From NCBI RefSeq assembly GCF_050176255.1, contig NZ_JBFXIE010000001.1: a stretch of 64,000 bases of DNA. The stretch is one strand, 5' to 3'. Positions 44,989 through 52,529 of the stretch are shown piece by piece. A program made the position numbers and the translations under genes. The stretch is from JBFXIE01 sp050176255 (lineage in GTDB: Bacteria > Pseudomonadota > Gammaproteobacteria > Burkholderiales > Burkholderiaceae_C). Position 1 is the stretch's first letter. Every line of letters starts with the position of its first letter. The notes under the pieces are model-generated. The model made no database searches. It saw only the letters and a list, made by a program, of their open reading frames with translations, and was not told where the DNA came from.

Positions 44989-46494
44989 CTACCTGGTCGC
45001 CCCCGGATTCAGCCAGCGCTGCAGGGCGGCGCGGTAGCTGGTGTCAAAGCGGCCGTAGTAGTCCACGCCGTCGCGGGCGGTGCAGCTGGCAGTGCCGCCA
45101 AACAGCTGGCCCACCACGTAGCGGCGATCGCCAATCGTGATGAAGACGGCCGACCCGCTGCTGCCCATCTCGGTGGTGCCTTCCTGCCAGTTCAGGGTCA
45201 GGAAGTTGCCTTCATCCGCATTGCTGCTGAAGCAGCTGCCGTTGTCGCACAGGCTGTAGCGCTGCATTGTGCCCAGGCTGACCTTCTGCAGATCGCCCTG
45301 CGGATTGTGCACGCCCGCCAGCGCGGCGCCCGTGGCCACGCCGCCAAAGTACGAACCCGCATACACGATGCCCGCGGGCGCGCGGTCGTTCAGCCGCATG
45401 AAGGCCACGTCGGTGCCGGCCGACGTGTACAGCAGCGTGGCCCCGCCGGTGAGCCGGGTGGCGCCGGGGTTCGTCTGCAGGCTGCGGCAACTGGTGGCGC
45501 GGTAGAACCATTCGGTGACCAGCGAAGATGCCTCCTGCTGCGTGGCGATGCAGTGGCTGGCGCTCAAAAAGTACGGCGTGCCGCTGGAGGCAGCGTCGTT
45601 GAGCATGGTGCCGTTGCAGATGAAGGTGCCGCCGTCATCGCTGACAAAGTTCATGCGCGCCACGGAGCGGCTCTGATCGATGTACTCGGGCCGGCACATC
45701 ACATCGACATTGCAGCCTCCCGCCTCGCCGATCTTGGGCACCAGGGCGGTTTCTGCCTCGTCGGCCGTCATCGTGAAGTGCGACAGCCGCGGCACGGCCA
45801 GATCGACGGCGCTGCGCTGCGCCCCAGCGGGAATCTCCACCTCCAGCGTGGTCTGCGGGCCGCCGAAATCGGGGCTCCAGTAGGTGCGCGCAGCCGCGTC
45901 GGTGGCGCCGGCCAGGGCATTGCGCTCGGCCAGGGCGCGCAGCGCCTGGGCATCCACCTGCACCACTTCGCCGCCCGGCGCCGCATAAAAGCGCAGCACC
46001 GCGCCATCGGGCAACGCGCGCACCTGCACGCCCAGGCGCACGCCGCGCGCGCCGTCGGCCACAAAGCGCAGGGCGGCAACCTGCGTTCCATGCGCCGTGG
46101 GCTGCCAGTTCAGCAATGCTGCCGTGGCCGCCGCGCTGGCTGTGGCTGCCACGCCGCGCGCCTGGCCAATCTGTATGGGCACGCCCGGGCCGGTGGCAGC
46201 CTTGGTGGGGACCTGCTGCGCGCCCAGCGCGCCCAGCGCCACGGTGCGGGCGGCGGCGGCCCGGGCCTGCGCTTTGCTTGCCGCGCCATCGGCCTGCGCA
46301 GCCCGCTTGAACAGGCCTGCGCTGGGGTCGTAGGGCTCGATACGGTCACCCCACACCGGCGTCACGGGCACACCGCCGCCGTTATTGCCGCCGTTGCTAC
46401 CACCGTCGTCACTGCCGCCGCCACAGGCGGTCAGTGCAAGTGCCATGGCCAGGGCCAGGGGCAGGCCCGTCCTGCCGATTCGGGGTGGGTTCAT
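44989..46494 (-). CDS. Secreted trypsin-like serine endopeptidase, lipoprotein (lysyl-endopeptidase-like)
   Basis: 501 residues. The N-terminus is a lipoprotein signal (LALAMALALTACGGG) followed by a Gly/Asn linker. The propeptide-like region to about residue 260 precedes a chymotrypsin-fold domain with His in FLSASHCIA, Asp in GTDVAFMRL and Ser in GSSGSAVF. Several cysteines (MCRP, FICNG, SHC, SLCDNGSC) point to disulphides. This matches the lysyl endopeptidase (Achromobacter protease I) type. It lies 49 bp after ruvA and 54 bp before ruvB on the same strand, an odd place for a secreted protease. Confidence 0.87.
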   Translation of the reverse strand: MNPPRIGRTGLPLALAMALALTACGGGSDDGGSNGGNNGGGVPVTPVWGDRIEPYDPSAGLFKRAAQADGAASKAQARAAAARTVALGALGAQQVPTKAATGPGVPIQIGQARGVAATASAAATAALLNWQPTAHGTQVAALRFVADGARGVRLGVQVRALPDGAVLRFYAAPGGEVVQVDAQALRALAERNALAGATDAAARTYWSPDFGGPQTTLEVEIPAGAQRSAVDLAVPRLSHFTMTADEAETALVPKIGEAGGCNVDVMCRPEYIDQSRSVARMNFVSDDGGTFICNGTMLNDAASSGTPYFLSASHCIATQQEASSLVTEWFYRATSCRSLQTNPGATRLTGGATLLYTSAGTDVAFMRLNDRAPAGIVYAGSYFGGVATGAALAGVHNPQGDLQKVSLGTMQRYSLCDNGSCFSSNADEGNFLTLNWQEGTTEMGSSGSAVFITIGDRRYVVGQLFGGTASCTARDGVDYYGRFDTSYRAALQRWLNPGATR

Positions 46495-46543
46495 GGTGAA
46501 TACCTCCAGCTTAGATAGAACGCGGCCTCCAGGGCCGACGGGT

Positions 46544-47116
46544 TTACTTGGACAGGGACTTCAGCGCCAGCTTGATCCCCTCGCTTACTCCCACATCCGC
46601 CGGCAGCGCCTTGAGCGCCGCTGCGGCTTCCTTGTCGTTGTAGCCCAGCGCCAGCAGCGCCTGCAATATGTCCACCTGGTTGTCGTTGGCCGCGTGGGCC
46701 CGCGCGTCCATGTCCGCGCCCAGCTTGCCCTTGAGCTCCAGCAGCAGCCGCTCGGCCGTCTTCTTGCCGATGCCCGGCACCTTGATCAGGCGCCCAGCCT
46801 CCTGCAGCGACACCGCCTGCGCCAGGTCGGCCACGCTCATGCCCGACAGGATGGACAAGGCCGTGCGCGGGCCCACGCCGCTGATCTTGATGAGCTCGCG
46901 AAATGCGGCGCGCTCTTGCGCCGTGCCAAAGCCGTACAGCAGCTGCGCATCCTCGCGCACGATGAACTGCGTCAGCAGGCTCACCTGCTCGCCCACGGCG
47001 GGCAGGTTGTAGAAGGTGCTCATGCTCACCTGCACCTCGTAGCCCACGCCGTGGCAGTCCACCAGCAACTCGGGGGGGTTCTTCTCCAGCAGCGTGCCGG
47101 TCAATTTGCCTATCAT
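46544..47116 (-). CDS. ruvA: Holliday junction DNA-binding protein RuvA
   Basis: 190 residues from ATG 47116, with AAAGG 6 nt upstream; an ATG two codons earlier would sit on that site. OB-fold N-terminus MIGKLTGTLLEKNPPELLVD, two helix-hairpin-helix motifs (KISGVGPRTALSILSG and KVPGIGKKTAERLLLELKGKL) and the small C-terminal domain that touches RuvB (LGYNDKEAAAALKAL) are all there. ruvC is not next to it or in the window. Confidence 0.97.
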   Translation of the reverse strand: MIGKLTGTLLEKNPPELLVDCHGVGYEVQVSMSTFYNLPAVGEQVSLLTQFIVREDAQLLYGFGTAQERAAFRELIKISGVGPRTALSILSGMSVADLAQAVSLQEAGRLIKVPGIGKKTAERLLLELKGKLGADMDARAHAANDNQVDILQALLALGYNDKEAAAALKALPADVGVSEGIKLALKSLSK

Positions 47117-47173
47117 CGACATCCTTTGCCGCGCTGGACCACCCCGCGCAGAATTTCGATCGGAATTATCAGC

Positions 47174-48127
47174 GTGATCCTGCGCCACACTTTCACTCCC
47201 CACAACAATACGCGCCTGACCCACCTGTGCGGCCCTGCGGACGCCCATCTGCGCACCATCGAGGTGGCGCTGCAGGTCAGCATTGCCCACCGGCACGAGC
47301 AATTCAAGGTGGACGGCCCCAAGGCCCGCGCGACGCAGGCCATGGAGCTGCTGCAGGCCCTCTATGAAATGGCGGAGCGCCCCATCGCCGAAGACCACCT
47401 GCAACTCATGCTGGCGGGCGACCCCGGCATGCGCGGCGATGACGAGGGCAGCGCCATCCAGTTGACCACCCGCCGCGCCGACCTGCGCGCGCGCACGCCC
47501 ATGCAGGCCACGTATCTGCACAACATCGCCACGCACGACATCACCTTTGGCATCGGCCCGGCCGGCACCGGCAAGACCTACCTGGCCGTGGCCTGCGCGG
47601 TGGATGCGCTGGAGCGCAGCAGCGTGCAGCGCATCGTGCTGACGCGCCCGGCCGTCGAGGCTGGCGAGCGCCTGGGCTTTCTGCCCGGCGACCTGGCGCA
47701 GAAGGTGGACCCGTACCTGCGCCCGCTGTACGACGCGCTGTACGAGCTGATGGGCTACGACAAGGTGCAAAAAGCCTTCGAGCGCAACGCGCTGGAGATT
47801 GCGCCGCTGGCCTTCATGCGCGGGCGCACGCTGAACAACGCCTTCGTCATCCTGGACGAGGCGCAAAACACCACGCCCGAGCAGATGAAGATGTTTTTGA
47901 CGCGCATCGGCTTTGGCGCCAAGGCGGTGGTCACGGGCGACGTGAGCCAGATCGACCTGCCCAAGGGCGCCCTGAGCGGCCTGATCGATGCCGAGCGCGT
48001 GCTCAAGCGCGTGCAGGGCATCGCCGTCACGCGCTTTACCAGCGCCGATGTGGTGCGCCACCCGCTGGTGGCGCGCATCGTCGATGCCTACGACGCGCAG
48101 CGCAGCCGCCGCGGCGCGGGTGAGTAG
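47174..48127 (+). CDS. ybeZ: PhoH-like ATPase (YbeZ)
   Basis: 317 residues from GTG 47174. The frame is open far upstream, but that part lies over ruvA. Walker A GPAGTGKTYLAV, VLTRPAVEAGERLGFLPGD, Walker B NAFVILDEAQNTT and VTGDVSQIDLP are the PhoH hallmarks. YbeZ works with YbeY, encoded 70 bp downstream, in rRNA processing and ribosome quality control. It is divergent from ruvA with only 57 bp between starts. Confidence 0.95.
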   Translation: MILRHTFTPHNNTRLTHLCGPADAHLRTIEVALQVSIAHRHEQFKVDGPKARATQAMELLQALYEMAERPIAEDHLQLMLAGDPGMRGDDEGSAIQLTTRRADLRARTPMQATYLHNIATHDITFGIGPAGTGKTYLAVACAVDALERSSVQRIVLTRPAVEAGERLGFLPGDLAQKVDPYLRPLYDALYELMGYDKVQKAFERNALEIAPLAFMRGRTLNNAFVILDEAQNTTPEQMKMFLTRIGFGAKAVVTGDVSQIDLPKGALSGLIDAERVLKRVQGIAVTRFTSADVVRHPLVARIVDAYDAQRSRRGAGE

Positions 48128-48141
48128 CCTTCAGACCCGCC

Positions 48142-48200
48142 AAAAGCTCCTGATTTAATAGCTACTTGCGCTTGATTTACAAGCGCTGGAGGCCAAAATG
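48142..48200. repeat. Dispersed AGCGCT-type repeat, copy 7, supplying the ybeY ribosome site
   Basis: AAAAGCTCCTGATTTAATAG, CTACTTGCGCTTGATTTAC and AAGCGCTGGAGGCCAAAATG. The repeat's conserved end contains GGAGG (48188-48192), 5 nt before the ybeY ATG (48198-48200). Confidence 0.85.
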
Positions 48201-48656
48201 GCTTTAAACCAACTGACCCTGTCCCTGCAGTTTGCGCGCGATGCCGCAGCCACCGCGCACCGCGCCGCCCTGCCCCGCCACAAGGTGGCGCGCTGGGTTC
48301 GCCACGCGCTGGCCGTGGATGCCGAGATCACCGTGCGCATCGTGGGCGCCGAAGAAGGCCAGCGCCTGAACCGCGAGTTTCGCCACAAGGACTACGCCAC
48401 CAACGTGCTCACCTTCGACTACCAGCAAGAGCCTGTGGCTGTAGCCGACCTCGTGCTGTGCGCCCCCGTGGTCGAGCGCGAGGCGCGCGAACAAAGCAAG
48501 ACGCTGCAAGAGCATTACGCCCACCTGCTGGTGCACGGCACGCTGCACGCCCAGGGCTGGGACCACGAAACCAGCGAACAGGACGCGCAGGAGATGGAAG
48601 CGTACGAAACCGCCATCCTGCAAGAACTGGGGTTTGCCGACCCCTACGCCGCATAA
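48198..48656 (+). CDS. ybeY: Endoribonuclease YbeY
   Basis: 152 residues. The zinc motif HGTLHAQGWDH and the substrate region YATNVLTFDY are intact. It matures 16S rRNA 3' ends with YbeZ. Its start codon and Shine-Dalgarno GGAGG are part of repeat copy 7, so translation initiation here seems to have been taken over by the repeat. Confidence 0.96.
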   Translation: MALNQLTLSLQFARDAAATAHRAALPRHKVARWVRHALAVDAEITVRIVGAEEGQRLNREFRHKDYATNVLTFDYQQEPVAVADLVLCAPVVEREAREQSKTLQEHYAHLLVHGTLHAQGWDHETSEQDAQEMEAYETAILQELGFADPYAA

Positions 48657-48679
48657 AACGACACGGAAACACACTGCAC

Positions 48680-49456
48680 ATGGACATCCTGGGCTGGACC
48701 ACCTCCTTCGACCATCTGGCCCTGCTGCTGGCAGCCGCCTTTGTGGCCGGCGCGCTCAATGCCGTTGCCGGCGGTGGCAGCTTTCTGACCCTGCCCGCGC
48801 TGGTCTTTGCCGGCGTGCCCCCCGTGGCCGCCAACGCCACCGGCACCGTGGCGCTGCTGCCGGGCTACATGGCGGGCGCCTGGGGCTTTCGCGAAGACAT
48901 GCAGCCGCCGCCAGGACTGTCGACACGCGCGGTGATCGCGCTGTCGATCGTCGGCGGTGCGGCGGGCGCTGCGCTGCTGCTGGTCACCCCCGACGCCACC
49001 TTCAAACGCGTGGTGCCCTGGCTGCTGCTGGCGGCCACGGCGCTGTTTGCCTTCGGGCCGCAGTTGCGGCAGTGGGCCGGGTCCACCAGCCACGGACAGC
49101 CGTCGGTCACCCGCGCGGCGCTGGGCATGCTGGGGGTGGCTGCCTATGGCGGCTACTTCAATGGCGGGCTGGGCATCTTGCTGCTGGCGCTGTTCGGGCT
49201 GCTGGGGCAGACCCAGCTCAACGCCATGAACGGCATGAAAAACCTGGTGTCGGCCCTGCTCACCGCGATTGCCGTGGCCATCTATGCGGCAGGCGGCATC
49301 GTTCAATGGCCGCAGGCCCTGGTGATGATGCTGGCCGCCACCCTGGGCGGCTACGGCGGTGCGCGGCTGGCGCGGCGCATTCCGGCACCCGTGCTGCGCT
49401 GGGGCATCGTGGCAACAGGGCTGGTGATGGCAGGGCTATTTTTCGGGCAAAAGTAA
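48680..49456 (+). CDS. TauE/SafE-family (TSUP) membrane permease
   Basis: 258 residues with about eight membrane segments. The family repeats are seen twice: VAGALNAVAGGGSFLTLPAL near the N-terminus, and YGGYFNGGLGILLLALFGLL with NAMNGMKNLVSALL in the second half. TSUP proteins export sulfite or other sulfur and carbon acids; the substrate is not evident. It starts 23 bp after ybeY and may be co-transcribed. Confidence 0.9.
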   Translation: MDILGWTTSFDHLALLLAAAFVAGALNAVAGGGSFLTLPALVFAGVPPVAANATGTVALLPGYMAGAWGFREDMQPPPGLSTRAVIALSIVGGAAGAALLLVTPDATFKRVVPWLLLAATALFAFGPQLRQWAGSTSHGQPSVTRAALGMLGVAAYGGYFNGGLGILLLALFGLLGQTQLNAMNGMKNLVSALLTAIAVAIYAAGGIVQWPQALVMMLAATLGGYGGARLARRIPAPVLRWGIVATGLVMAGLFFGQK

Positions 49457-49571
49457 CGCCTTGTAAGCCGTGTCAGAATGCGCGCCCTCCCCGGGTCGCG
49501 CCACGCGCCTGGGGAGCCGCTGCACAACCCCTCCCCACCTACACGGCGCCAACGCTGGCGCGTCCACCTGG

Positions 49572-50426
49572 ATGCCAGAAAACCACCCCACCGTATCCGT
49601 CATCGACCTCACGGCCAGCATCGGGCTGCACGCGCTGGCGCAGTTGGGCGCCCCGGCAGCGCCCACCCAGCACCATTGGCCGCAGATACTGCTGGGCGGC
49701 AATACCGCGGCCCCGCGCATCGACTGGCACCGCCCCCGCCAGCCGCAAGACCTGGGCACGGTTCACCCAGCCCCCGAGACCGTCGCCCTGCTGGTGGGCC
49801 CTGGCTCGCTGAGCATGCTGCGCGACGTGCTGACGCACCGCGCCATCGCCACCACCCCTGCCGTATGGATTTTTCTGCTGCCCAGTGCGGTGATGGAAAA
49901 CATGGCCATCCAAAGCGCCATGCAAGGCGCAGGCCTGCCGGCGCTGGTCTTGCAGCTGCCCGACAGCGCGCCGCAAACCCTCTGGTTCATCCTGATGGAG
50001 CAGCTGGGCAAACTCAATCTTCTGGCCCCCACCCATCCCACCCCAACCGAGACACCCCATTCGATGACTTCCAACCTCAAAGAAATGATGAGCACCACCA
50101 TGACGATCGACGGCGCACTGGCCGCGGCGCTGGTGGACTACCGCAGCGGCATGTGCCTGGCACAGGCCGGCGGCGGCATGAACCTGGACCTGGCCGCGGC
50201 CGGAAACTCCCAGGTGGTGCAGGCCAAGCTCAAGACCATCGACTCGCTGGGGCTGCGCAAGGGCATCGAAGACATCCTGATCACCCTGCCGGACCAATAC
50301 CACCTGATCCGCCTGATCCCCAATCACCCCGGCCTGTTTCTGTACCTGGTGCTCGACAAGACCCGCGGCAACCTGGCCCTGGCGCGCTACAAGCTCACCG
50401 ACATTGAGCGATCCCTGCGGGTCTGA
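49572..50426 (+). CDS. Hypothetical protein with a C-terminal roadblock-like domain
   Basis: 284 residues from ATG 49572; a GTG at 49470 would add 34 residues. The N-terminal half (SVIDLTASIGLHALAQLG onward) is not recognised. It has alternating hydrophobic strands and helices. From Met165 the sequence (MTSNLKEMMSTTMTIDGALA, VDYRSGMCLAQAGGGMN, ILITLPDQYHLIRLI, LFLYLVLDKTRGNLALARY) has a roadblock/LC7-like order of helices and strands, comparable with the 134-residue protein at 8477-8881. The C-terminal part could also be translated alone from ATG 50064. No Shine-Dalgarno site settles the start. Confidence 0.55.
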   Translation: MPENHPTVSVIDLTASIGLHALAQLGAPAAPTQHHWPQILLGGNTAAPRIDWHRPRQPQDLGTVHPAPETVALLVGPGSLSMLRDVLTHRAIATTPAVWIFLLPSAVMENMAIQSAMQGAGLPALVLQLPDSAPQTLWFILMEQLGKLNLLAPTHPTPTETPHSMTSNLKEMMSTTMTIDGALAAALVDYRSGMCLAQAGGGMNLDLAAAGNSQVVQAKLKTIDSLGLRKGIEDILITLPDQYHLIRLIPNHPGLFLYLVLDKTRGNLALARYKLTDIERSLRV

Positions 50427-50479
50427 GGGGTAGATGGCCCGCTCGCAGTCTGGCGGGTCGGCCGCGCGGCCAACAAGGT

Positions 50480-50508
50480 TTGACACTGGCCCGGCGCAGA
50501 CCTAAAGT
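50480..50508 (+). promoter_or_regulatory. Sigma-70-type promoter upstream of the 50633 gene
   Basis: A perfect -35 TTGACA (50480-50485), a 17-bp spacer and -10 TAAAGT (50503-50508, 4 of 6). This predicts a leader of roughly 115-120 nt before ATG 50633. Confidence 0.6.
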
Positions 50509-50632
50509 GATGCCAAGCAACCCCTTAACACAGCCCCGGTTAACCCAAGGCACCAAAAGCCACCGACTAACCCACTTGTTTGGCCCATTGCCTCCTGTTT
50601 TTGGTTTTTGAGAGCTCTGAAGGAGAGTGATC

Positions 50633-51241
50633 ATGGCTTTACGTATTAATAGTGGTTTTTTGGCGCAGGCAGCCAGCCGCACACAACAACCCCCCATGCA
50701 GCCGGTAGCCAGACCGCCGGCAAACACCGGCGATAACTCCGGCGACATCGCCGCCGCCGCACAGACCAGCCAGCGCCTGCGCGCGGAAGCCGATGGCATG
50801 AGCAGCCCCACCGGGTTTGCGCGCGAGCAAAGCAATCTGCAGGCCGAAACACGCCAGATCACCGAGCAACGCACACCGGGCACCGCCCAAGACCGCGCCG
50901 GGCAGCAGGCCAACGAAGTGGCCGCACCCGCCTGGCAGGCCACCGTGGGCCTGCAGCAAAACATGCGCGGGCCGCTGCCGTCGCAAGAAAACACCCGCTC
51001 CAGCGACTACGCCAATGCCCTGGGCGGCATCACCGCGCCAGGGGCGGCGCGCTCCACCATGAGCCTGAACGTGGTCAACCAGACCGGCGGCGCGCAATCG
51101 TCGTCCAACAGTACCCAGGGCCGCACCATGGCGGGCGAGCGCGATATCAACGCCTACAAAACGCTGCAACAAACGGGCGCGGCCGAGCTGGCGCAAGCCA
51201 ACCAGCAGTTGCCGCAGCAAGCCCTGTCGCTCATGGCTTAA
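50633..51241 (+). CDS. Gln/Ala-rich hypothetical protein, flagellin-like N-terminus
   Basis: 202 residues. ATG 50633 has a strong AAGGAGAG site 5 nt upstream. The start MALRINSGFLAQAASRTQQ recalls flagellin or filament-type N-termini, but no family is recognised. The rest is hydrophilic, low in aromatic residues and rich in Gln, Ala, Ser and Thr, with no cysteine, membrane segment or signal peptide. It is probably largely disordered or helical. It has its own strong promoter and may be an operon with the next gene, 43 bp on. Confidence 0.55.
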   Translation: MALRINSGFLAQAASRTQQPPMQPVARPPANTGDNSGDIAAAAQTSQRLRAEADGMSSPTGFAREQSNLQAETRQITEQRTPGTAQDRAGQQANEVAAPAWQATVGLQQNMRGPLPSQENTRSSDYANALGGITAPGAARSTMSLNVVNQTGGAQSSSNSTQGRTMAGERDINAYKTLQQTGAAELAQANQQLPQQALSLMA

Positions 51242-51283
51242 CACAGGAGCGGCCCGGGCTCAATACCCGGGCTGTCAAGCACC

Positions 51284-51814
51284 ATGCCTGCCATCTCACC
51301 CTCCGCCAGCGCCGCACGCTCCGGCTTTCAGCAGACCGTGTCGCCACAGCTGCGGCGTGCAGCCGAGCAGGCGCAACAAGCCGCCGAAGCCCTGCAAATG
51401 CAGGCCCGCCAGGCCTGGCAGAAAGTGGACCTGGCCGAAGCCAACGCCCGCGCCGTGGACGCCCAGGCCAACCAGGCCCGGACCGGCGCAGACAAAGCGC
51501 GCCAAGACATGCTGAGCTTTGGCCAGGGCGTGCTGGCCGCCAGCAAGGCCACGCCAGCCGAGGGCGCTGTCGCCACTTCCAGCACTACCGGCACCGGTGC
51601 CAGTGCCAGTGCCAGTGCCAGTGCCAGTGCCAGTGCCAGTGCCAGTGCCAGTGCCAGTGCCAGTGCCAGTGCCAGCCCCGTGACCGTGCAACCCATCGCC
51701 TACACCGCCTCTGCCGCAGTCATCGGCATCGCAACCACCGCTCGCCCCACCGGCGCGACGGCGCTCAACGGCATGGGCCAACGCATAGGCAGCATGATCA
51801 ACATCGCCGCCTGA
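51284..51814 (+). CDS. Hypothetical protein with Ala-Ser repeat tract
   Basis: 176 residues. The N-terminal half is an amphipathic, Ala/Gln-rich helix likely to form a coiled coil (LRRAAEQAQQAAEALQMQAR, AEANARAVDAQANQARTGAD). It is followed by a tract of alternating Ala-Ser encoded by a 6-bp microsatellite and a hydrophobic C-terminal part (YTASAAVIGIATTA). No signal peptide or known domain is seen. It pairs with the Gln/Ala-rich gene upstream, as two orphan low-complexity proteins. Confidence 0.5.
   Translation: MPAISPSASAARSGFQQTVSPQLRRAAEQAQQAAEALQMQARQAWQKVDLAEANARAVDAQANQARTGADKARQDMLSFGQGVLAASKATPAEGAVATSSTTGTGASASASASASASASASASASASASASPVTVQPIAYTASAAVIGIATTARPTGATALNGMGQRIGSMINIAA
51597..51674 (+). 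repeat. Hexanucleotide microsatellite (GTGCCA)13
   Basis: Thirteen perfect tandem copies of GTGCCA encode alternating Ser and Ala. Slippage would lengthen or shorten the tract by two residues per unit, in frame. Confidence 0.97.
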
Positions 51815-51897
51815 AGCGGCGCGCCTCACCACTCGACCACAACCAGGCCCACCCCGGGCCAGCGCCAAGCCCGCAGCAGGTTGTACCCATTTTGTAT

Positions 51898-51955
51898 AAA
51901 AACAGCGCCCAGCCCTTGTACAGCAAGCGTGGGTAGCTATTGTTTTTGAATAATT
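51898..51955. repeat. Dispersed AGCGCT-type repeat, copy 8
   Basis: AAAACAGCGCCCAGCCCTTG, TACAGCAAGCGTGGGTAGCT and ATTGTTTTTGAATAATT, between the Ala-Ser gene and the XRE regulator stop. The central palindrome is worn (AAGCGT). Confidence 0.75.
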
Positions 51956-52409
51956 AAGCCTTCTTTTCGCGACCGCCGGAGGCGTGGCGCAGCGGCTTGT
52001 CGGTAGCCGCAGGCGCGTCGACGCCATGCACCTGCGCAAAGGTCAGGATGACCTCGCGGATCAGCTTGCGTTGCGGGGCAGGCAACTGCAAAAAAGCATC
52101 AAACGTCTCGCGCTCCAGGTAGCCCACGCCCTCGTCCCAGCGCTGGCGGCGGGCCTGTACAGACTTGCGCACCGCCTCACCGAAGCGCAGCACCTCGGGC
52201 TCCACCTTGAGCACCTCAGCCAGCGTGATCAGCTTGTCCTGCCCCGGAATCGACTCACCCCGCAGCCAGCGCGACACCGCCTGAAACGTCACGGATCGAC
52301 CCCAGTAGTTGGCATTGAACAGGTTGAGCAGCACCGCCGGGCGCGGCTCAAGCCCTGCGGCGCGCATCGCAGCCTGCAACCGCTCAGCAAATTCCAGCTT
52401 CTGATCCAT
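51954..52409 (-). CDS. XRE-family helix-turn-helix regulator, probable controller of the restriction locus
   Basis: 151 residues from ATG 52409. The N-terminal 75 residues hold a Cro/C1-type HTH: FAERLQAAMRAAGLE, then WGRSVTFQAVSRWLRGESIP as the turn and recognition helix, then LITLAEVLKVEPEVLRFGE. The C-terminal part is helical, ending in a basic tail. It is transcribed away from mod, with 120 bp between starts that contain several TTGAA words. This is the layout of controller proteins of restriction-modification loci. Target sites are inferred. Confidence 0.82.
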   Translation of the reverse strand: MDQKLEFAERLQAAMRAAGLEPRPAVLLNLFNANYWGRSVTFQAVSRWLRGESIPGQDKLITLAEVLKVEPEVLRFGEAVRKSVQARRQRWDEGVGYLERETFDAFLQLPAPQRKLIREVILTFAQVHGVDAPAATDKPLRHASGGREKKA

Positions 52410-52423
52410 GCTGGAACATTAAA

Positions 52424-52491
52424 TTTTGGTTGAATTTGTATTGAACTACGTGTTGTACGATTGATTGAATTTTTCATTCAACTTTTGGTTG
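52424..52491. promoter_or_regulatory. Candidate operator/promoter region between the XRE gene and mod
   Basis: An AT-rich island in GC-rich DNA. It has an inverted repeat TTGAAT-ttttc-ATTCAA (52465-52481), further TTGAA words at 52430 and 52441, and 9-bp direct repeats TTTTGGTTG at 52424-52432 and 52483-52491. Both divergent genes must start transcription here, and the repeats are good candidates for binding by the XRE protein. Confidence 0.55.
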
Positions 52492-52529
52492 CAAAAGCCT
52501 GCCCAAACGCACGCCACGTACCGCAAGTC

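Noticed and set aside
46385..47173. N-terminal extension of the PhoH-like frame over ruvA
   Set aside because: The extension is a shadow of ruvA. PhoH proteins start near the chosen GTG, and ruvA is certain.
51597..51674. Short repeats that might suggest a CRISPR array
   Set aside because: The unit is 6 bp, perfectly tandem without spacers, and lies in a coding frame. It is a microsatellite.
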